Part shown: piece by piece, positions 8,876-18,219 of the stretch | Layout: every line of letters begins with the position of its first letter | How positions within the stretch are numbered: position 1 is the first letter of the stretch | Origin: Planctomycetales bacterium | Lineage (GTDB): Bacteria; Planctomycetota; Planctomycetia; Pirellulales; Thermoguttaceae | NCBI GenBank assembly: GCA_007119795.1 | Contig: SKOZ01000044.1 | Location: 1 to 64,000 of the forward strand | Direction of reading: 5' to 3' | Length of the DNA stretch: 64,000 nucleotides | Program-made: the position numbers and the translations under genes | The notes under the pieces: model-generated | Seen by the model: only the letters and a program-made list of their open reading frames with translations | Told to the model about the DNA's origin: nothing | Database searches by the model: none

Positions 8876-9088
8876 CCGGCGGCCGCCGGCGCGCGGCCCC
8901 AGCCCCGCCAGCGGACCTTTGAAGCCGCGCCGCTTCGTCCAGGAGGATGATTTGGGGCAGTTCCCCCCCGGGGGCGCGGTAGCCGCGTCCCTGCCGCTTC
9001 GGCTCCCTTTGCGGCCTCGAGGCGAGCAGGCATCCGTTGCCTCGTCTTCGGCAGTGATCAACGGGCCCGGCGCCATCGGTCCGTCGCC

Positions 9089-9805
9089 TCAATCGCCTTC
9101 GTCATCCGACGTCAAGCCCACCCCGAGGGTGAGGTTCACTACGGCCGGCTCCGAGTCGGTGGGGAGGGAGATGCGCGCCACGTCCGTATAGCGGAAGAGG
9201 AGGTCGGACGTGTTGAACAGGTCGATGAGGATGAGCCGGTCGGCGTCGAGGAGGTAGCGCTCGGCGTGTATCGTGTACTCGCCCCAAGGAAGGTCGCGAA
9301 AGGCGAAGCGGCCGTTCCTGTCGGTGGTGGTCGCTCGCGAAACCCGCGTCGTCCGCGAGGTTTCCGTCGCCCACGAGGCATCCGGCACCCACGCGGGTTC
9401 CGCTGTCCGCGTGGTCCCCCGGAGCTCCACGCGTACCCGATTGGCTGGTATGAGCGACGCCCAGGTCACTTGGCCGACGATCGTGCTCGTCGGTCGCCGC
9501 GTGAGGCGGATTCCCTCTTCGGCGGCGCGGTGGATAACGGCCTCGCGGAAGTACTGGAAGCGGTGGACAGCCTTCCGTCTCGCCCACAGGAAGGCGGCTT
9601 CGACAGTGTCGCGGGGGAGGATCCCCAAACGGGTGAGCCGCACCACGTACGTGATGAAGTCGTCCTCCTCGACGCGGTCCGTCCGCAGGGCCGTCTTCAT
9701 CGCCTCGGCGTCGAGGCGGCCTCGATCGTTCGCCAGCCCATCGGTCGAGAGCCCGAGAACCAAGGCGACGGCGGCGAAAACACTCAAGTGCAGGCGGTAA
9801 TCCAC
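9089..9805 (-). CDS. Exported protein with carboxypeptidase-regulatory-like domain
   Basis: About 238 residues starting at GTG 9805; an in-frame GTG at 9856 would add 17 residues. The chosen start gives a signal peptide (VFAAVALVLGLSTDG) with probable cleavage after LA. Residues 35-105 are helical and charged. Residues 110-200 form a beta-rich stretch ending in RNGRFAFRDLPWGEYTIHAE, the signature of a carboxypeptidase-regulatory/CNA-B-like domain that acts as a binding or spacer module. A short duplicated run rich in Thr, Arg and Ser (TTRTAEP... ATETSRTTRVSRATTT) lies before it. Role unknown. Confidence 0.6.
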   Translation of the reverse strand: MDYRLHLSVFAAVALVLGLSTDGLANDRGRLDAEAMKTALRTDRVEEDDFITYVVRLTRLGILPRDTVEAAFLWARRKAVHRFQYFREAVIHRAAEEGIRLTRRPTSTIVGQVTWASLIPANRVRVELRGTTRTAEPAWVPDASWATETSRTTRVSRATTTDRNGRFAFRDLPWGEYTIHAERYLLDADRLILIDLFNTSDLLFRYTDVARISLPTDSEPAVVNLTLGVGLTSDDEGD

Positions 9806-9937
9806 GGCTTCCAACTCCCCTATAGCCCGCTTGGGGGGACCGGCAGTTCGTTCCACGACCCGGTGGGGGCTTATAACGAAAACTGCGCCGCCGCCGCAAG
9901 ATCAAAGGAGTTAGACAAACCGCTAGCCGCTCGCCGC

Positions 9938-10231
9938 CTAATCCGGCTTCTTCATCGCCATGGCGTGGAGGATGAGGACGGAGCCCAAGGAGATCAGCGA
10001 CCAGCCGAGCCACTCGGGGGGACGCAACGTGGCCCTAGGCATGGGCTGGGTGCGGCCGGTGAGCGACTCGATGGTGTCGTTGAGCGAGGCCACGGGATGG
10101 CCGGTCTGGCGGGCAAGGATGCGGGTTGCGTCGGGCGTCAGTTCGTAGGACTCGACCATGCGGAACTGGACCCCCAGCAACACGATCACCACTCCGGCCG
10201 CAAACCACTGGTTGCGCGTGATGTCCAGCAT
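9938..10231 (-). CDS. Small membrane protein with two membrane segments
   Basis: Predicted 97 residues. The ATG at 10231 is chosen over an ATG at 10237 because AGGAGG sits 7 bases upstream, while it would almost touch the upstream ATG. One hydrophobic segment spans about residues 10-22 (FAAGVVIVLLGVQF) and another about 73-90 (LGWSLISLGSVLILHAMAM), with a soluble stretch between that has no recognisable motif. Function unknown. Confidence 0.55.
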   Translation of the reverse strand: MLDITRNQWFAAGVVIVLLGVQFRMVESYELTPDATRILARQTGHPVASLNDTIESLTGRTQPMPRATLRPPEWLGWSLISLGSVLILHAMAMKKPD

Positions 10232-10617
10232 CGTCATCCCTCCTGGACCTGCCGGCCTCTTCCGGCGCCATGCCAAGCCGCGGAGCCGCCGTGACCGCGC
10301 CGCCGCCCGGGCTGCGCAGTCGAGCGCACCTCTCGGAGACGACACGACGACGCGCCGCCGGGCGAGGGCCACACGGCACCCGGGAGGATTTCCCCCCTTC
10401 TTCCCTTATCGAGCCTCCCACGTCGCACCCTGCACCCTGCGGCAGCCAATGCGCCTCCTGCGGCCTGCAAGGGTGGCGCCGGCGCCGCCGGTCGCAGGAG
10501 CCGCCCCGGGGGCCCTCCCCTTGGAGGCCGCCGCCGGAATGGGAACCTATAGTTCCAGGGGCGGACGGTGCCGGTGGTGTCTGTCTCTCTCGAGGATCCA
10601 GCGCGGAGGAGGCGAAG
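10232..10617. other. 386-bp divergent intergenic region
   Basis: Lies between a small membrane-protein gene on the minus strand and the receiver-domain gene on the plus strand. Long frames cross it on both strands but lack start signals and show arbitrary Arg/Pro-rich composition. No clear sigma-70-type promoter was found. GGAGGAGG at 10605-10612 is the ribosome-binding site of the downstream gene. Confidence 0.4.
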
Positions 10618-11001
10618 ATGGCCAAGCGCGTGCTCATCGTGGACGATTCCATGCTCATGCGGCGAATGATCGCCGATTCTCTCTCCGCCGCCGGATGGGA
10701 GGTCGCCGGCGAGGCCGCGTCCGGCGAGGAGGCCGTGGCGCAATACGAGAAGCTGCGGCCCGATGCCGTGACGCTCGACATCGTCATGCCCGGTACGGAC
10801 GGCATGTACGCCTTGCGGCACATCCTCCAGGTCGACCGCGACGCGAAGGTCGTCGTCGTCAGCGCGCTGAACCAGACGCGGCTCATCTCCGAGGCCATCC
10901 GCGGCGGGGCTCAGGACTTCATCGCCAAGCCCTTCCTGCCGGAGCAGCTCCAGGCAACCGTGGCCGGTTGTCTCCACGGCGCCGAAACCTCGGCCGTCTG
11001 A
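10618..11001 (+). CDS. Single-domain response regulator (CheY-like receiver)
   Basis: A 127-residue stand-alone receiver domain. All key residues are present: acidic pair Asp9/Asp10, phospho-acceptor Asp54 in TLDIVMPGTDG, Ser82 and Lys104 in IAKPF. There is no output domain, so it works by protein contact, for example in chemotaxis-like signalling or a phosphorelay. The start follows GGAGGAGGCGAAG. No histidine kinase gene is nearby, so its partner lies elsewhere. Confidence 0.9.
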   Translation: MAKRVLIVDDSMLMRRMIADSLSAAGWEVAGEAASGEEAVAQYEKLRPDAVTLDIVMPGTDGMYALRHILQVDRDAKVVVVSALNQTRLISEAIRGGAQDFIAKPFLPEQLQATVAGCLHGAETSAV

Positions 11002-11045
11002 CGCGCCGCCCGGCGCCGCGGGCCCTGCGGTTCCGGAACGCCCCA

Positions 11046-11705
11046 CTACCCGGCCGGCTGCGGCAGGGAACGGGCCGCCAGCCAGTCGGCCAAGGCGTCG
11101 ACCCCCTCGCCGCTCAGCGCCGAGACCGGGAAGAGCTCGGCCGCCGGTGTCAGGCGCCGCAGGTCGCTCGCCACCCGCTCCAGCCGGAAGTTGCTCAGCG
11201 GGGCAAGGTCGGTCTTGGTGACCACCACGGCATCCGCGCCCTGGAAGATGGCCGGATACTTGACGACCTTGTCGTCCCCCTCGGCTACGCTGAGCACCGT
11301 GACGCGGAGGTGCTCGCCCAGATCGAATCCGGCCGTGCAGACGAGATTGCCCACGTTCTCTACGACGAGCAGGCTGAGGCCGCCGAGATCGACGCCCTCG
11401 AGGGCGGCGGCGATCATGATGGCATCGAGGTGACAGGCCCCTTCGGTATTGATCTGCACCACGGGGACCCCCAGGGCACCGATGCGGTCGGCATCGATCG
11501 AGCCGGCGATATCCCCTTCGATCACGGCGGGGGCCAGCCGCCCGGCGAGGCGGGCGAAGAGGGCCTCCAAGAGCGTCGTCTTCCCGCAGCCGGGCGAACC
11601 GACCAGATTGACCGCCAAGACCCCCCCGGCCGAAAGGGCGTCGCGGTTGGCCGCGGCAAGTTGATCGTTGGCTTTGAGAAGACTCTTGGCAGCGACAATT
11701 TTCAT
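11046..11705 (-). CDS. hypB: Hydrogenase nickel incorporation GTPase HypB
   Basis: A 219-residue SIMIBI-class GTPase. P-loop GSPGCGKTT is at 36-44, EGD at about 63-65, the metal-site ACHLDA has Cys91 and His92, and TKTD is the guanine-recognition motif. In NiFe-hydrogenase maturation HypB delivers nickel with HypA. This copy lacks the N-terminal CxxCGC and the His-rich stretch of some homologues. hypA lies 67 bases upstream on the same strand. No NiFe-hydrogenase structural genes are in the window; the hydrogenase at 43-48.7 kb is a nickel-free FeFe type, so the nickel target is elsewhere. Confidence 0.9.
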   Translation of the reverse strand: MKIVAAKSLLKANDQLAAANRDALSAGGVLAVNLVGSPGCGKTTLLEALFARLAGRLAPAVIEGDIAGSIDADRIGALGVPVVQINTEGACHLDAIMIAAALEGVDLGGLSLLVVENVGNLVCTAGFDLGEHLRVTVLSVAEGDDKVVKYPAIFQGADAVVVTKTDLAPLSNFRLERVASDLRRLTPAAELFPVSALSGEGVDALADWLAARSLPQPAG

Positions 11706-11772
11706 CGGGGCGAACCGGCTTCGATGGCTCTTCGGGAACGGGGGCGACAGCCCTGACGGCGGGGCGGCGATC

Positions 11773-12120
11773 TCAATCGGCCAGCTCGATGGTCTGGAGC
11801 ATCAGCGCCCGCCCCCCCTCGATACGGACCTCGTCACTGCCGCACCGAGGGCACTGCACGGCGATTTCGTCGATCACGGTCTCCGCTCCGCACGCCAAGC
11901 ACCGGCAGCAGGCCCGCGGCTCATCGATCGCCAACGTGGCACCCTCGACGACCGTCCCCGCCGCGAGGAACTCGAAGGCGAAGCGGACCGAATGGGGGCA
12001 CACACCGGAGAGCCGGCCGATGGAGATCTCCACGCGCAGCACCGGACCCTGCAGGCCGCTCTGCCGCACCTGCTCCTCGACTTGATCGATCAGCGCCGCA
12101 ACGATGGCCGTCTCGTGCAT
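11773..12120 (-). CDS. hypA: Hydrogenase nickel incorporation protein HypA
   Basis: A 115-residue protein. The start at MHE is fixed by family knowledge, because the N-terminal amine, His2 and Glu3 bind nickel. A structural zinc site is formed by Cys74/Cys77 and Cys90/Cys93 (CLAC, CPRC). It partners HypB in loading nickel into NiFe hydrogenase precursors. It is the first gene of a probable hypA-hypB unit. No hypCDEF genes are adjacent. Confidence 0.9.
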   Translation of the reverse strand: MHETAIVAALIDQVEEQVRQSGLQGPVLRVEISIGRLSGVCPHSVRFAFEFLAAGTVVEGATLAIDEPRACCRCLACGAETVIDEIAVQCPRCGSDEVRIEGGRALMLQTIELAD

Positions 12121-12499
12121 CGCAGCTCCGGGTCCGTCGGCGGCCCGAAAACGCCGCCGAGCGGCGGCCCTACGGCCGGCCCCCCACTCCACCTATTATC
12201 GACAGCATCCCCCGTCGCGGCAAGCCGCCCCGTCCGGGGCACGGATCGCTTCGCCGCGAGGGGCAAGGAGCTCCAATGGCCTCGGACGCGGTATCGTCGG
12301 CCCACGGCTGGCCGGGGACGGAGCGGGTGATTCTTCTCGCCGATCGGCAGCCGCCGCTGCCGTGGCGCGCACAGCATCGAATACCGGAAATCCCCCGTGG
12401 CCTTCGCCAGCGGATTGAAGCCCCGCCAGGGGCAGGTCTACAATGGTGCGTTCGGTAACGGAACGGCAAAGGCCAGGTTGCAACGAAAGGGAGAGCGCC
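12121..12499. other. 379-bp divergent region between hypA and aldo/keto reductase gene
   Basis: No gene seen. A GC-rich inverted repeat (GCCGCCGAGCGGCGGC) lies near 12152, just upstream of hypA. A sigma-70-like promoter for the plus-strand gene is at 12415-12444 and is listed separately. The rest has no recognisable signal. Confidence 0.45.
12415..12444 (+). promoter_or_regulatory. Putative sigma-70 promoter of the aldo/keto reductase gene
   Basis: TTGAAG at 12415-12420 and TACAAT at 12439-12444 with an 18-bp spacer. Transcription would start near 12451, about 50 bases before the ATG. Both hexamers differ from consensus by few bases. No experimental support. Confidence 0.4.
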
Positions 12500-13498
12500 A
12501 TGCGAATGCGAACCTTGGGACCCTCGGGAATCGAGGCACCGGTGATCGGCTTCGGGGCGTGGGCGATCGGCGGGTGGATGTGGGGCGGGACCGACGAGGC
12601 GACGTCCATCGACGCCATCCACGCCTCAATCGACGCGGGAGCCACCTTCATCGATACCGCGCCCGCCTACGGATTCGGCCTCTCCGAGACGATCGTGGGC
12701 AAGGCCATCCGCGACCGCCGCGACCGCGTGGTCTTGGCAACCAAGTGCGGGTTGGTTACGAACACGGACCGCGGAGAGCGGAAGTTCTTCAGCAACGTCC
12801 GGGGGCCCGACCCCCACGGTCATCTCTCCGTGCAGGCCTACCTCGGTCCGGAATCGGTCCGCCAAGAGGTGGAAACGAGCCTGCGGCGCCTGCAGACCGA
12901 CGCCATCGATCTCATCCAGACCCATTGGCAGGACCCGACGACCCCCATCGAAGACACCATGGGGACCCTCCTCGACCTGAAGCACGAGGGTAAGGTGCGG
13001 GCCATCGGGGCCTGCAACGCCACCTCCGCCCAGCTCGAGGAATACCGCAAGGTCGGCCCTCTCGATGCCGACCAGGAGCTCTACTCGATGCTCGACCGGG
13101 GCATCGAGAATGACCAGCTTTCCTACTGCCGCCGACACGGCATCGCCGTGCTGGCCTACTCGCCGCTGGGCCGCGGGCTCCTGACCGGCAAGATCGGCCC
13201 CGACCGCGAGTTCCCCCCCGGGGACCTGCGGCGCGACGATCCCCGCTTCAGTGTCGACAACCGTCGCCGGATCGCCCAGCTCCTCGACCGCTTCCGTCCC
13301 CTGGCCGAGGACCGCAAACTGACGCTGGCGCAGGTGGCGGTCGCCTGGACGCTTCAGCAGCCGGGACTCACCCACGCACTCTGCGGGGCGCGCACCCGCG
13401 GGCAGGCCCTGGAGAACGCCGTCGCGGGCACCGTCGAGCTCTCCGGCGAAGAGCTCGCCCTGATCGACGCCGCGCTGGCCGAGTGCCTCGCCGGCTAG
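12500..13498 (+). CDS. Aldo/keto reductase
   Basis: A 332-residue (beta/alpha)8 NADPH-dependent oxidoreductase. Catalytic residues are visible: Asp52 and Tyr57 in FIDTAPAYGFG, Lys82 in LATKCG, and the His in LIQTHWQDP. The start at ATG 12500 has AAAGGGAGAG upstream, and MRMRTLG is the normal family beginning. The late motif LTLAQVAVAWTLQQPG is characteristic of the YajO/Tas-type subfamily. It probably reduces a sugar-derived or other carbonyl compound; substrate unknown. Confidence 0.9.
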   Translation: MRMRTLGPSGIEAPVIGFGAWAIGGWMWGGTDEATSIDAIHASIDAGATFIDTAPAYGFGLSETIVGKAIRDRRDRVVLATKCGLVTNTDRGERKFFSNVRGPDPHGHLSVQAYLGPESVRQEVETSLRRLQTDAIDLIQTHWQDPTTPIEDTMGTLLDLKHEGKVRAIGACNATSAQLEEYRKVGPLDADQELYSMLDRGIENDQLSYCRRHGIAVLAYSPLGRGLLTGKIGPDREFPPGDLRRDDPRFSVDNRRRIAQLLDRFRPLAEDRKLTLAQVAVAWTLQQPGLTHALCGARTRGQALENAVAGTVELSGEELALIDAALAECLAG

Positions 13499-13585
13499 TA
13501 GGGCAGGTCCGCATGGGTGGCAGGCAGCGGACCAGACGCTCCGGGCACCCCGCCAGCCACCAGCGACCACCCACCAGCCACCACA

Positions 13586-16312
13586 TCACGGGTCGGGCGA
13601 GGTAGTGACCAGGAGCGATTCGGTGAGGTACTCGCGGGCCACGCGAACGATGTCGTCGAGGGTCACGGCTTCGATCCGCTCCGCGGCGGTGCGGCTGTGG
13701 TCGTAGCCCAGCCCGTAGAGCTCGTCGAGGGCGGCCTGCTGTGCCCGCTCGGCGGCCGTGGTGTTCTCCATGGCCTTGAGGCCGATGATCCGCTGCTGGG
13801 CCAGCGCAAACTCCGCCTCGTCGATCTCGCCCGCCCGGGCACGGGAGACGTTGGCGCGGATCCGCTCGACGACTTCGTCGATCTGGCCGGGGTCGGTCTG
13901 GGCGACGGCGACGAAGTAGCCCGGTGCGGGACCGGTGATGGGGAAGGCGTGGACGGCGTAGACCAACCCCTCGCCGCGGAGTTCGCTGTGGAGCCAGCCG
14001 CCGGGGTAGCGATACCCCCCCATGATCGCCCCCAGAACCTCCAACGCCGGATAGTCGTCGTCGCGGATCGACACCCCGCGGTAACCGAGCAACACCATCC
14101 CCGTCGGCTTCCCCGTTTGCAGATGAACGGTGGTGTCTTCGGGAATCGTGTTGTCGTAGTCGAAGGTCACCGGCTGGAAGTCCTCGACGGACTCGAGATG
14201 GCCGAAGTGCTGCTCGACGATGGAGAGAGCCTCCTCCTCGTCGATATCGCCGAAGACGGTGACGATCATGTTGTTGGGGACGAAGTAGCGGGCGTGGAAC
14301 TGCTGCAGGTCCTCGGCGGTGAGTTGTTCGACCGTCTCCCGGGTGCCCTCCTGGAGCACGCGGTAGGGCGAATCCTCGGGCAGGCTGCGGAAGAAAAGGT
14401 CCATGGCCTCGGTGCGGGCGTTGTCGCGGCGGCGGTCGATGGCCACCAAAGCCCGCTGCTGCACGAAGTCGAACTGCGCCTCGGGGAAGGTGGAGTCGGT
14501 GAAGCACTCGGCGAAGACGGCCGCCGCCTCCGCGACGTCGTCGGCCAGCACCGTGAGGGTGCCGTAGGTCGTGTTGCGGCCGCCGCTGACGGAGAAGCGG
14601 GCTCCCAGGGAGTCGAAGAACTCGGCGATCTCGGCGGCAGACCGTTCCCGCGTGCCCTGGTCGAGCATCCTCGCCACGAGGTTCGCCCGCCCGGCGGTGG
14701 CCTCGCTGTCGGCCAGCGCGCCGCCGAGGACGTAGGCCTGCAGGTTCACCAGCGGGAGATGGCTCTGCCGCTTGACGAGGACCGTTAGGCCGTTGGGCAG
14801 CGTGGAGAGTTGGATGGGCCCCTCGCGAGGCTCGGGCTCCTCCTCGGCCACCTCGTCCAGCGTGCCCGGCGGGACAAGGGCCACGCGGTTCAGCCGCGCC
14901 GGATCGAGGTACCGCCGGGCCGCGTCGCGCACCTCTTCCGCGGTGACCCGCTGGATCATCTCCACGTAGTGCGAGGAGAAGAGCGGGTCGCCGGTGGCCA
15001 GGTAGTCGCGGCCCAGCGCCCTGGCGGCCTGCTGCACGGTCTGCCGGCCGAGGACCAGCTCGGCAACCTGCTGCCGCTTGGCCCTCTCCAGCTCCGCCTC
15101 GGAGACGAGCTCGTCCCGGAGCCGCGCTACCTCTTCCCGGGCAGCCTCTGCGGCCGGCTGCCACGTCTGCGGGGGGGCGGTGAAGAAGAGGGCGAAGAAG
15201 CCGCGGACGAAGTGGGGAGTGTAGCTCGCCGTCCCCACGTCGAGCGCCAACGGCTCCTCGTGCTTCAGCCGCCGCGCCAGCCGAGAGCTCTCGCCCTCGC
15301 CGAGGATCGCCGCCGCCACGTCCAGGGCGTAGAGGTCTTCGTGATCGAGGCGGATCGTGGGCCAGGCGAGAACGGCGTCGACCGTGGCCCCGTCCATTTC
15401 ACGGAAGGCCTCGCGGGGACTGAGCTGCTGGGGCTCCTCTTCGAGGGGAAGGTAGGTCTCGGTCCCCCGCGGCGCCTCGGCGTACAAGGCGGCCAACTGG
15501 TCGAGGACCGTGTCGGTGTCGACCGCCCCGACGACCACGAACACCTGATTCGCCGGCACGTAGCGCGATTCATAAAACGCCACGGCGTCTTCGCGGTCGA
15601 GGCGATTGAGGACGTCGAGATAGCCGATGACCGGGTGGCGGACCGGATGCGTCGTGTAGAGCGTCTGGCTGAGCAGCTCCCAGCGAACGGCGTGGCGGTT
15701 CACCAGGCGGTCGGCCAGTTCCTGGCGGACGACGCGGAGCTCGCGGTCGAACTCGGAGGCCTCGAACTGGCAGTGGAGCATCATGTCGGCGATGAGCTCG
15801 ACGGCGGTAGCCGTATGCTCGGCCGGACAGTCAATGAAATAGGCCGTCAGCGCCGTCGACGTGTAGGCGTTGGTAGCCCCCCCGAAGGAGTCGATGATCC
15901 GCTCGATCTCCGCTTCGGTGCGGTGGGCGGTCGTACCGCCGGAGACGACGTGCTCGACGAGATGGCTGATCCCCGCCCCCATATAGCAGCCCTCGAAGAC
16001 ACTTCCCGTATTGCGGACGTAGCAGCGGACCGTGGCCACGGGGGCGGTGTGGTTCTCCTGCACGACGATGGTGAGCCCGTTGCTCAACCGCGCCAGCGTG
16101 ACTGCCTCGGGCAACCGCTGGATGCTGTCGAACGCCGCTTCCTCTGCAGGAGGCGTCCGGCCCGCGGGCGGTTCTTCGGCCCGGAGAGTGCCGGCGTACG
16201 GTATCGCCGCCAGCCCCCCGACAAGCACTCCCGCAACGAACAGCCGCGCCGAGGGGCCGGTAATGGGCAAAGCCCGCCCGCAAGTCCGCTTCCGATGGTA
16301 TCGAAGCTCCAT
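13586..16312 (-). CDS. Exported M16 zinc peptidase, two fused M16 halves
   Basis: A 908-residue insulinase/pitrilysin-type protein. A hydrophobic signal segment lies at about 23-44. The N-terminal half carries the inverted zinc motif HLVEH (His117, Glu120, His121) and the downstream Glu-bearing helix (RELRVVRQEL). The C-terminal half, from about residue 470 (LPNGLTVLVKRQSHLPLVN), has no HxxEH and is the usual inactive partner domain. Family members degrade peptides in a closed chamber, here probably in the periplasm. ATG 16312 has AAGGAGAGG 8 bases upstream; an in-frame start at 16339 is possible. Confidence 0.88.
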   Translation of the reverse strand: MELRYHRKRTCGRALPITGPSARLFVAGVLVGGLAAIPYAGTLRAEEPPAGRTPPAEEAAFDSIQRLPEAVTLARLSNGLTIVVQENHTAPVATVRCYVRNTGSVFEGCYMGAGISHLVEHVVSGGTTAHRTEAEIERIIDSFGGATNAYTSTALTAYFIDCPAEHTATAVELIADMMLHCQFEASEFDRELRVVRQELADRLVNRHAVRWELLSQTLYTTHPVRHPVIGYLDVLNRLDREDAVAFYESRYVPANQVFVVVGAVDTDTVLDQLAALYAEAPRGTETYLPLEEEPQQLSPREAFREMDGATVDAVLAWPTIRLDHEDLYALDVAAAILGEGESSRLARRLKHEEPLALDVGTASYTPHFVRGFFALFFTAPPQTWQPAAEAAREEVARLRDELVSEAELERAKRQQVAELVLGRQTVQQAARALGRDYLATGDPLFSSHYVEMIQRVTAEEVRDAARRYLDPARLNRVALVPPGTLDEVAEEEPEPREGPIQLSTLPNGLTVLVKRQSHLPLVNLQAYVLGGALADSEATAGRANLVARMLDQGTRERSAAEIAEFFDSLGARFSVSGGRNTTYGTLTVLADDVAEAAAVFAECFTDSTFPEAQFDFVQQRALVAIDRRRDNARTEAMDLFFRSLPEDSPYRVLQEGTRETVEQLTAEDLQQFHARYFVPNNMIVTVFGDIDEEEALSIVEQHFGHLESVEDFQPVTFDYDNTIPEDTTVHLQTGKPTGMVLLGYRGVSIRDDDYPALEVLGAIMGGYRYPGGWLHSELRGEGLVYAVHAFPITGPAPGYFVAVAQTDPGQIDEVVERIRANVSRARAGEIDEAEFALAQQRIIGLKAMENTTAAERAQQAALDELYGLGYDHSRTAAERIEAVTLDDIVRVAREYLTESLLVTTSPDP

Positions 16313-16463
16313 AGTTCGCGCCTCTCCTTCATGATGCATTCAGTACATCAATAATAATCCGCTTCACGGCCGGGCCGGGCAAGCCGGGCCGGCGCGCGCA
16401 CCCTTGCGCCCTGGATCAATTGTGCCACACGGATTGGTCGAGCGACAGAGAAGGCGGCTTTAG

Positions 16464-16492
16464 TTGAACCTTGCCGGCAGGACCGGTAGAAT
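16464..16492 (+). promoter_or_regulatory. Putative sigma-70 promoter of the cytochrome c peroxidase gene
   Basis: TTGAAC (16464-16469), a 17-bp spacer and TAGAAT (16487-16492) are close to consensus. The predicted start is near 16499, about 60 bases ahead of the ATG at 16561. Confidence 0.55.
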
Positions 16493-16560
16493 CGGATGCT
16501 CCGGTGGGGCTGGATGGCCCGTACTGAAGATCGACCGACGAAGGGGAGGAGGACACAACA

Positions 16561-17721
16561 ATGAAGCTTCGAGGTCTGGGACACCTGTGTCTGCTCGCAG
16601 TGATGGGTGCGGCGGTGGCTGCCATGCCACTTGGATGCGCGCGCCCCGAAGAACCGGAACCACCCGTCGAGGAGCCGGTGGAGGAGCCGGTGGAAGAGCC
16701 CGTCGAGGAACCGGTGGAGGAGCCCGTCGAGGAACCGGTGGAAGAACCGGCCGCCGAGGTGGCCCCCATCGTCCACGAACTCCTGGCGTTGGTGGAGAAT
16801 CCGCCCTTGGGGCTTCCCACCGTTCCCATACCTGCCGACAACCCGATGACGGCGGAGAAGGTCGAGCTGGGGATGCTCCTCTACTTCGATCCCCGCCTCA
16901 GCGCCGACGGCACGATCTCCTGCGCCACCTGCCACGACCCCCAGATGACCTGGGCCGAAGACAGGCCGACCAGCGAGGGGATCGGCGGGGTGTTCGGCGA
17001 CCGCAAGTCGCCTACCGTGATCAATACCGCCTACCACACCACGCTCTTCTGGGACGGGCGGGACGATTCGCTGGAGGAGCAGGCCCTGGGCCCCATCGAG
17101 AACCCCATCGAGATGGGCCATACGCTCGATGCCATGGTGGCGGATCTCTCCAGGCTGGAGGGCTATACGACGCGGTTCCAGCGGGTCTTCGGCACGGGGG
17201 TGACGGACGACGGGGTCGCCAAGGCCATCGCCGCCTTCGAGCGGACGATCCTCAGCGGCAACTCGCCCTACGACCGCTATGAAGCGGGCGACGAAGACGC
17301 CCTCACCGACGCGCAGCGGCGCGGTCTGGAGCTGTTCACCGAGAGCTGCGCCGTCTGCCACACGCCGCCGATCTTCAGCAACTTCCAGTTCTACAACGCC
17401 GGCATCGGCATGGACCAGGAGGATCCCGACCTCGGCCGCGAGGGGGTCACCGGCAACGAGCGGCACCGGGGCGCCTTCCGCGTCCCACCCTTGCGGGAGG
17501 TGGCCAACATGTCGCACTTTTTCCACGACGGCAGTGTGGACTCGCTCGAGGAAGCGGTTGCCATCATGGCCGAAGGGGGAATCGAGAACCCCAACTTGAG
17601 CCCGATGATGCGGGCGGTGGGCGCGGCCGAGCTCAGCGAGGAGGAGCAGGCCGACATCGTCGCGTTCCTCCGGGCCCTCTCCGGGGAATTCCCCGTGGTC
17701 GAGCCCCCGGAGCTGCCCTAG
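16561..17721 (+). CDS. Lipoprotein di-haem cytochrome c peroxidase (CcpA/MauG family)
   Basis: A 386-residue exported protein. The signal ends in a lipobox-like PLGC with Cys26 as the likely lipidated residue. A tether of seven VEEP repeats follows (about 36-63). Two haem-binding CxxCH motifs are present: CATCH at 121-125 and CAVCH at 263-267, with the peroxidase signature LGMLLYFDPRLS before the first. Such enzymes reduce hydrogen peroxide with electrons from periplasmic donors. It is monocistronic, with its own promoter and a strong terminator. Confidence 0.9.
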   Translation: MKLRGLGHLCLLAVMGAAVAAMPLGCARPEEPEPPVEEPVEEPVEEPVEEPVEEPVEEPVEEPAAEVAPIVHELLALVENPPLGLPTVPIPADNPMTAEKVELGMLLYFDPRLSADGTISCATCHDPQMTWAEDRPTSEGIGGVFGDRKSPTVINTAYHTTLFWDGRDDSLEEQALGPIENPIEMGHTLDAMVADLSRLEGYTTRFQRVFGTGVTDDGVAKAIAAFERTILSGNSPYDRYEAGDEDALTDAQRRGLELFTESCAVCHTPPIFSNFQFYNAGIGMDQEDPDLGREGVTGNERHRGAFRVPPLREVANMSHFFHDGSVDSLEEAVAIMAEGGIENPNLSPMMRAVGAAELSEEEQADIVAFLRALSGEFPVVEPPELP

Positions 17722-17748
17722 AGAGCGAGTTGACTTGCCGAAAAGGCT

Positions 17749-17784
17749 AGAGCCGCTCAGGAGACTCCTGGGCGGCTCTTTCTC
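17749..17784 (+). terminator. Intrinsic terminator after the peroxidase gene
   Basis: AGAGCCGCTCAG pairs with TGGGCGGCTCT across a short loop, with one G-T pair, and is followed by TTTCTC. It lies 28 bases after the stop codon of the cytochrome peroxidase gene. Confidence 0.7.
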
Positions 17785-18000
17785 GTCGTAGCACACCACA
17801 CTTCGCCGCGAGGCGAGGGATTTCCCGTCACCGCTCGGCGACCGCAGGCACGCCGGACACGGATCGGCGGTGCCGCTGGCGGTCCCTTGCGGTGCCGCGG
17901 CCGACGCTCGCCGGCACGGCCCCTCTTGCTGAGCTCACGATCCTGACAGCCGAGACACCCTCGTGAGGCGATTCCGGCCGGCAGGACCCGGCCACCACGC

Positions 18001-18219
18001 TCAGACAAGACCGCCGGGAGCAGCGGGGACCACCGCGGCCTTCTTCCGCGAGGCCTTCTTCCGCGAGGCCTTCTTCTTGGCCGTCTTCTTTTTGGCGACC
18101 TTCTTCTTGGCCACCTTCTTCTTCGCGACCTTCTTCCTGGCCGCCTTCTTCGCGACCTTCTTCCTGGCCGCCTTCTTGGCGACCTTCTTCTTGGCCGCCT
18201 TCTTCTTCTTCTTGGGCAC
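18001..18219 (-). CDS. Lysine-rich histone H1-like protein
   Basis: A 72-residue, extremely basic protein made of KKK-A/V-AKK-type repeats, ending VVPAAPGGLV. The GTG at 18219 is preferred because GGAGGA lies 6 bases upstream and the basic region then begins at MPKKKKK; a longer in-frame extension would add an unrelated Arg/Ser-rich stretch. It resembles the C-terminal tail of eukaryotic H1 and bacterial Hc1/AlgP-type proteins, which bind and compact DNA. The nearly pure repeat makes slippage and length variation likely. Confidence 0.7.
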   Translation of the reverse strand: MPKKKKKAAKKKVAKKAARKKVAKKAARKKVAKKKVAKKKVAKKKTAKKKASRKKASRKKAAVVPAAPGGLV

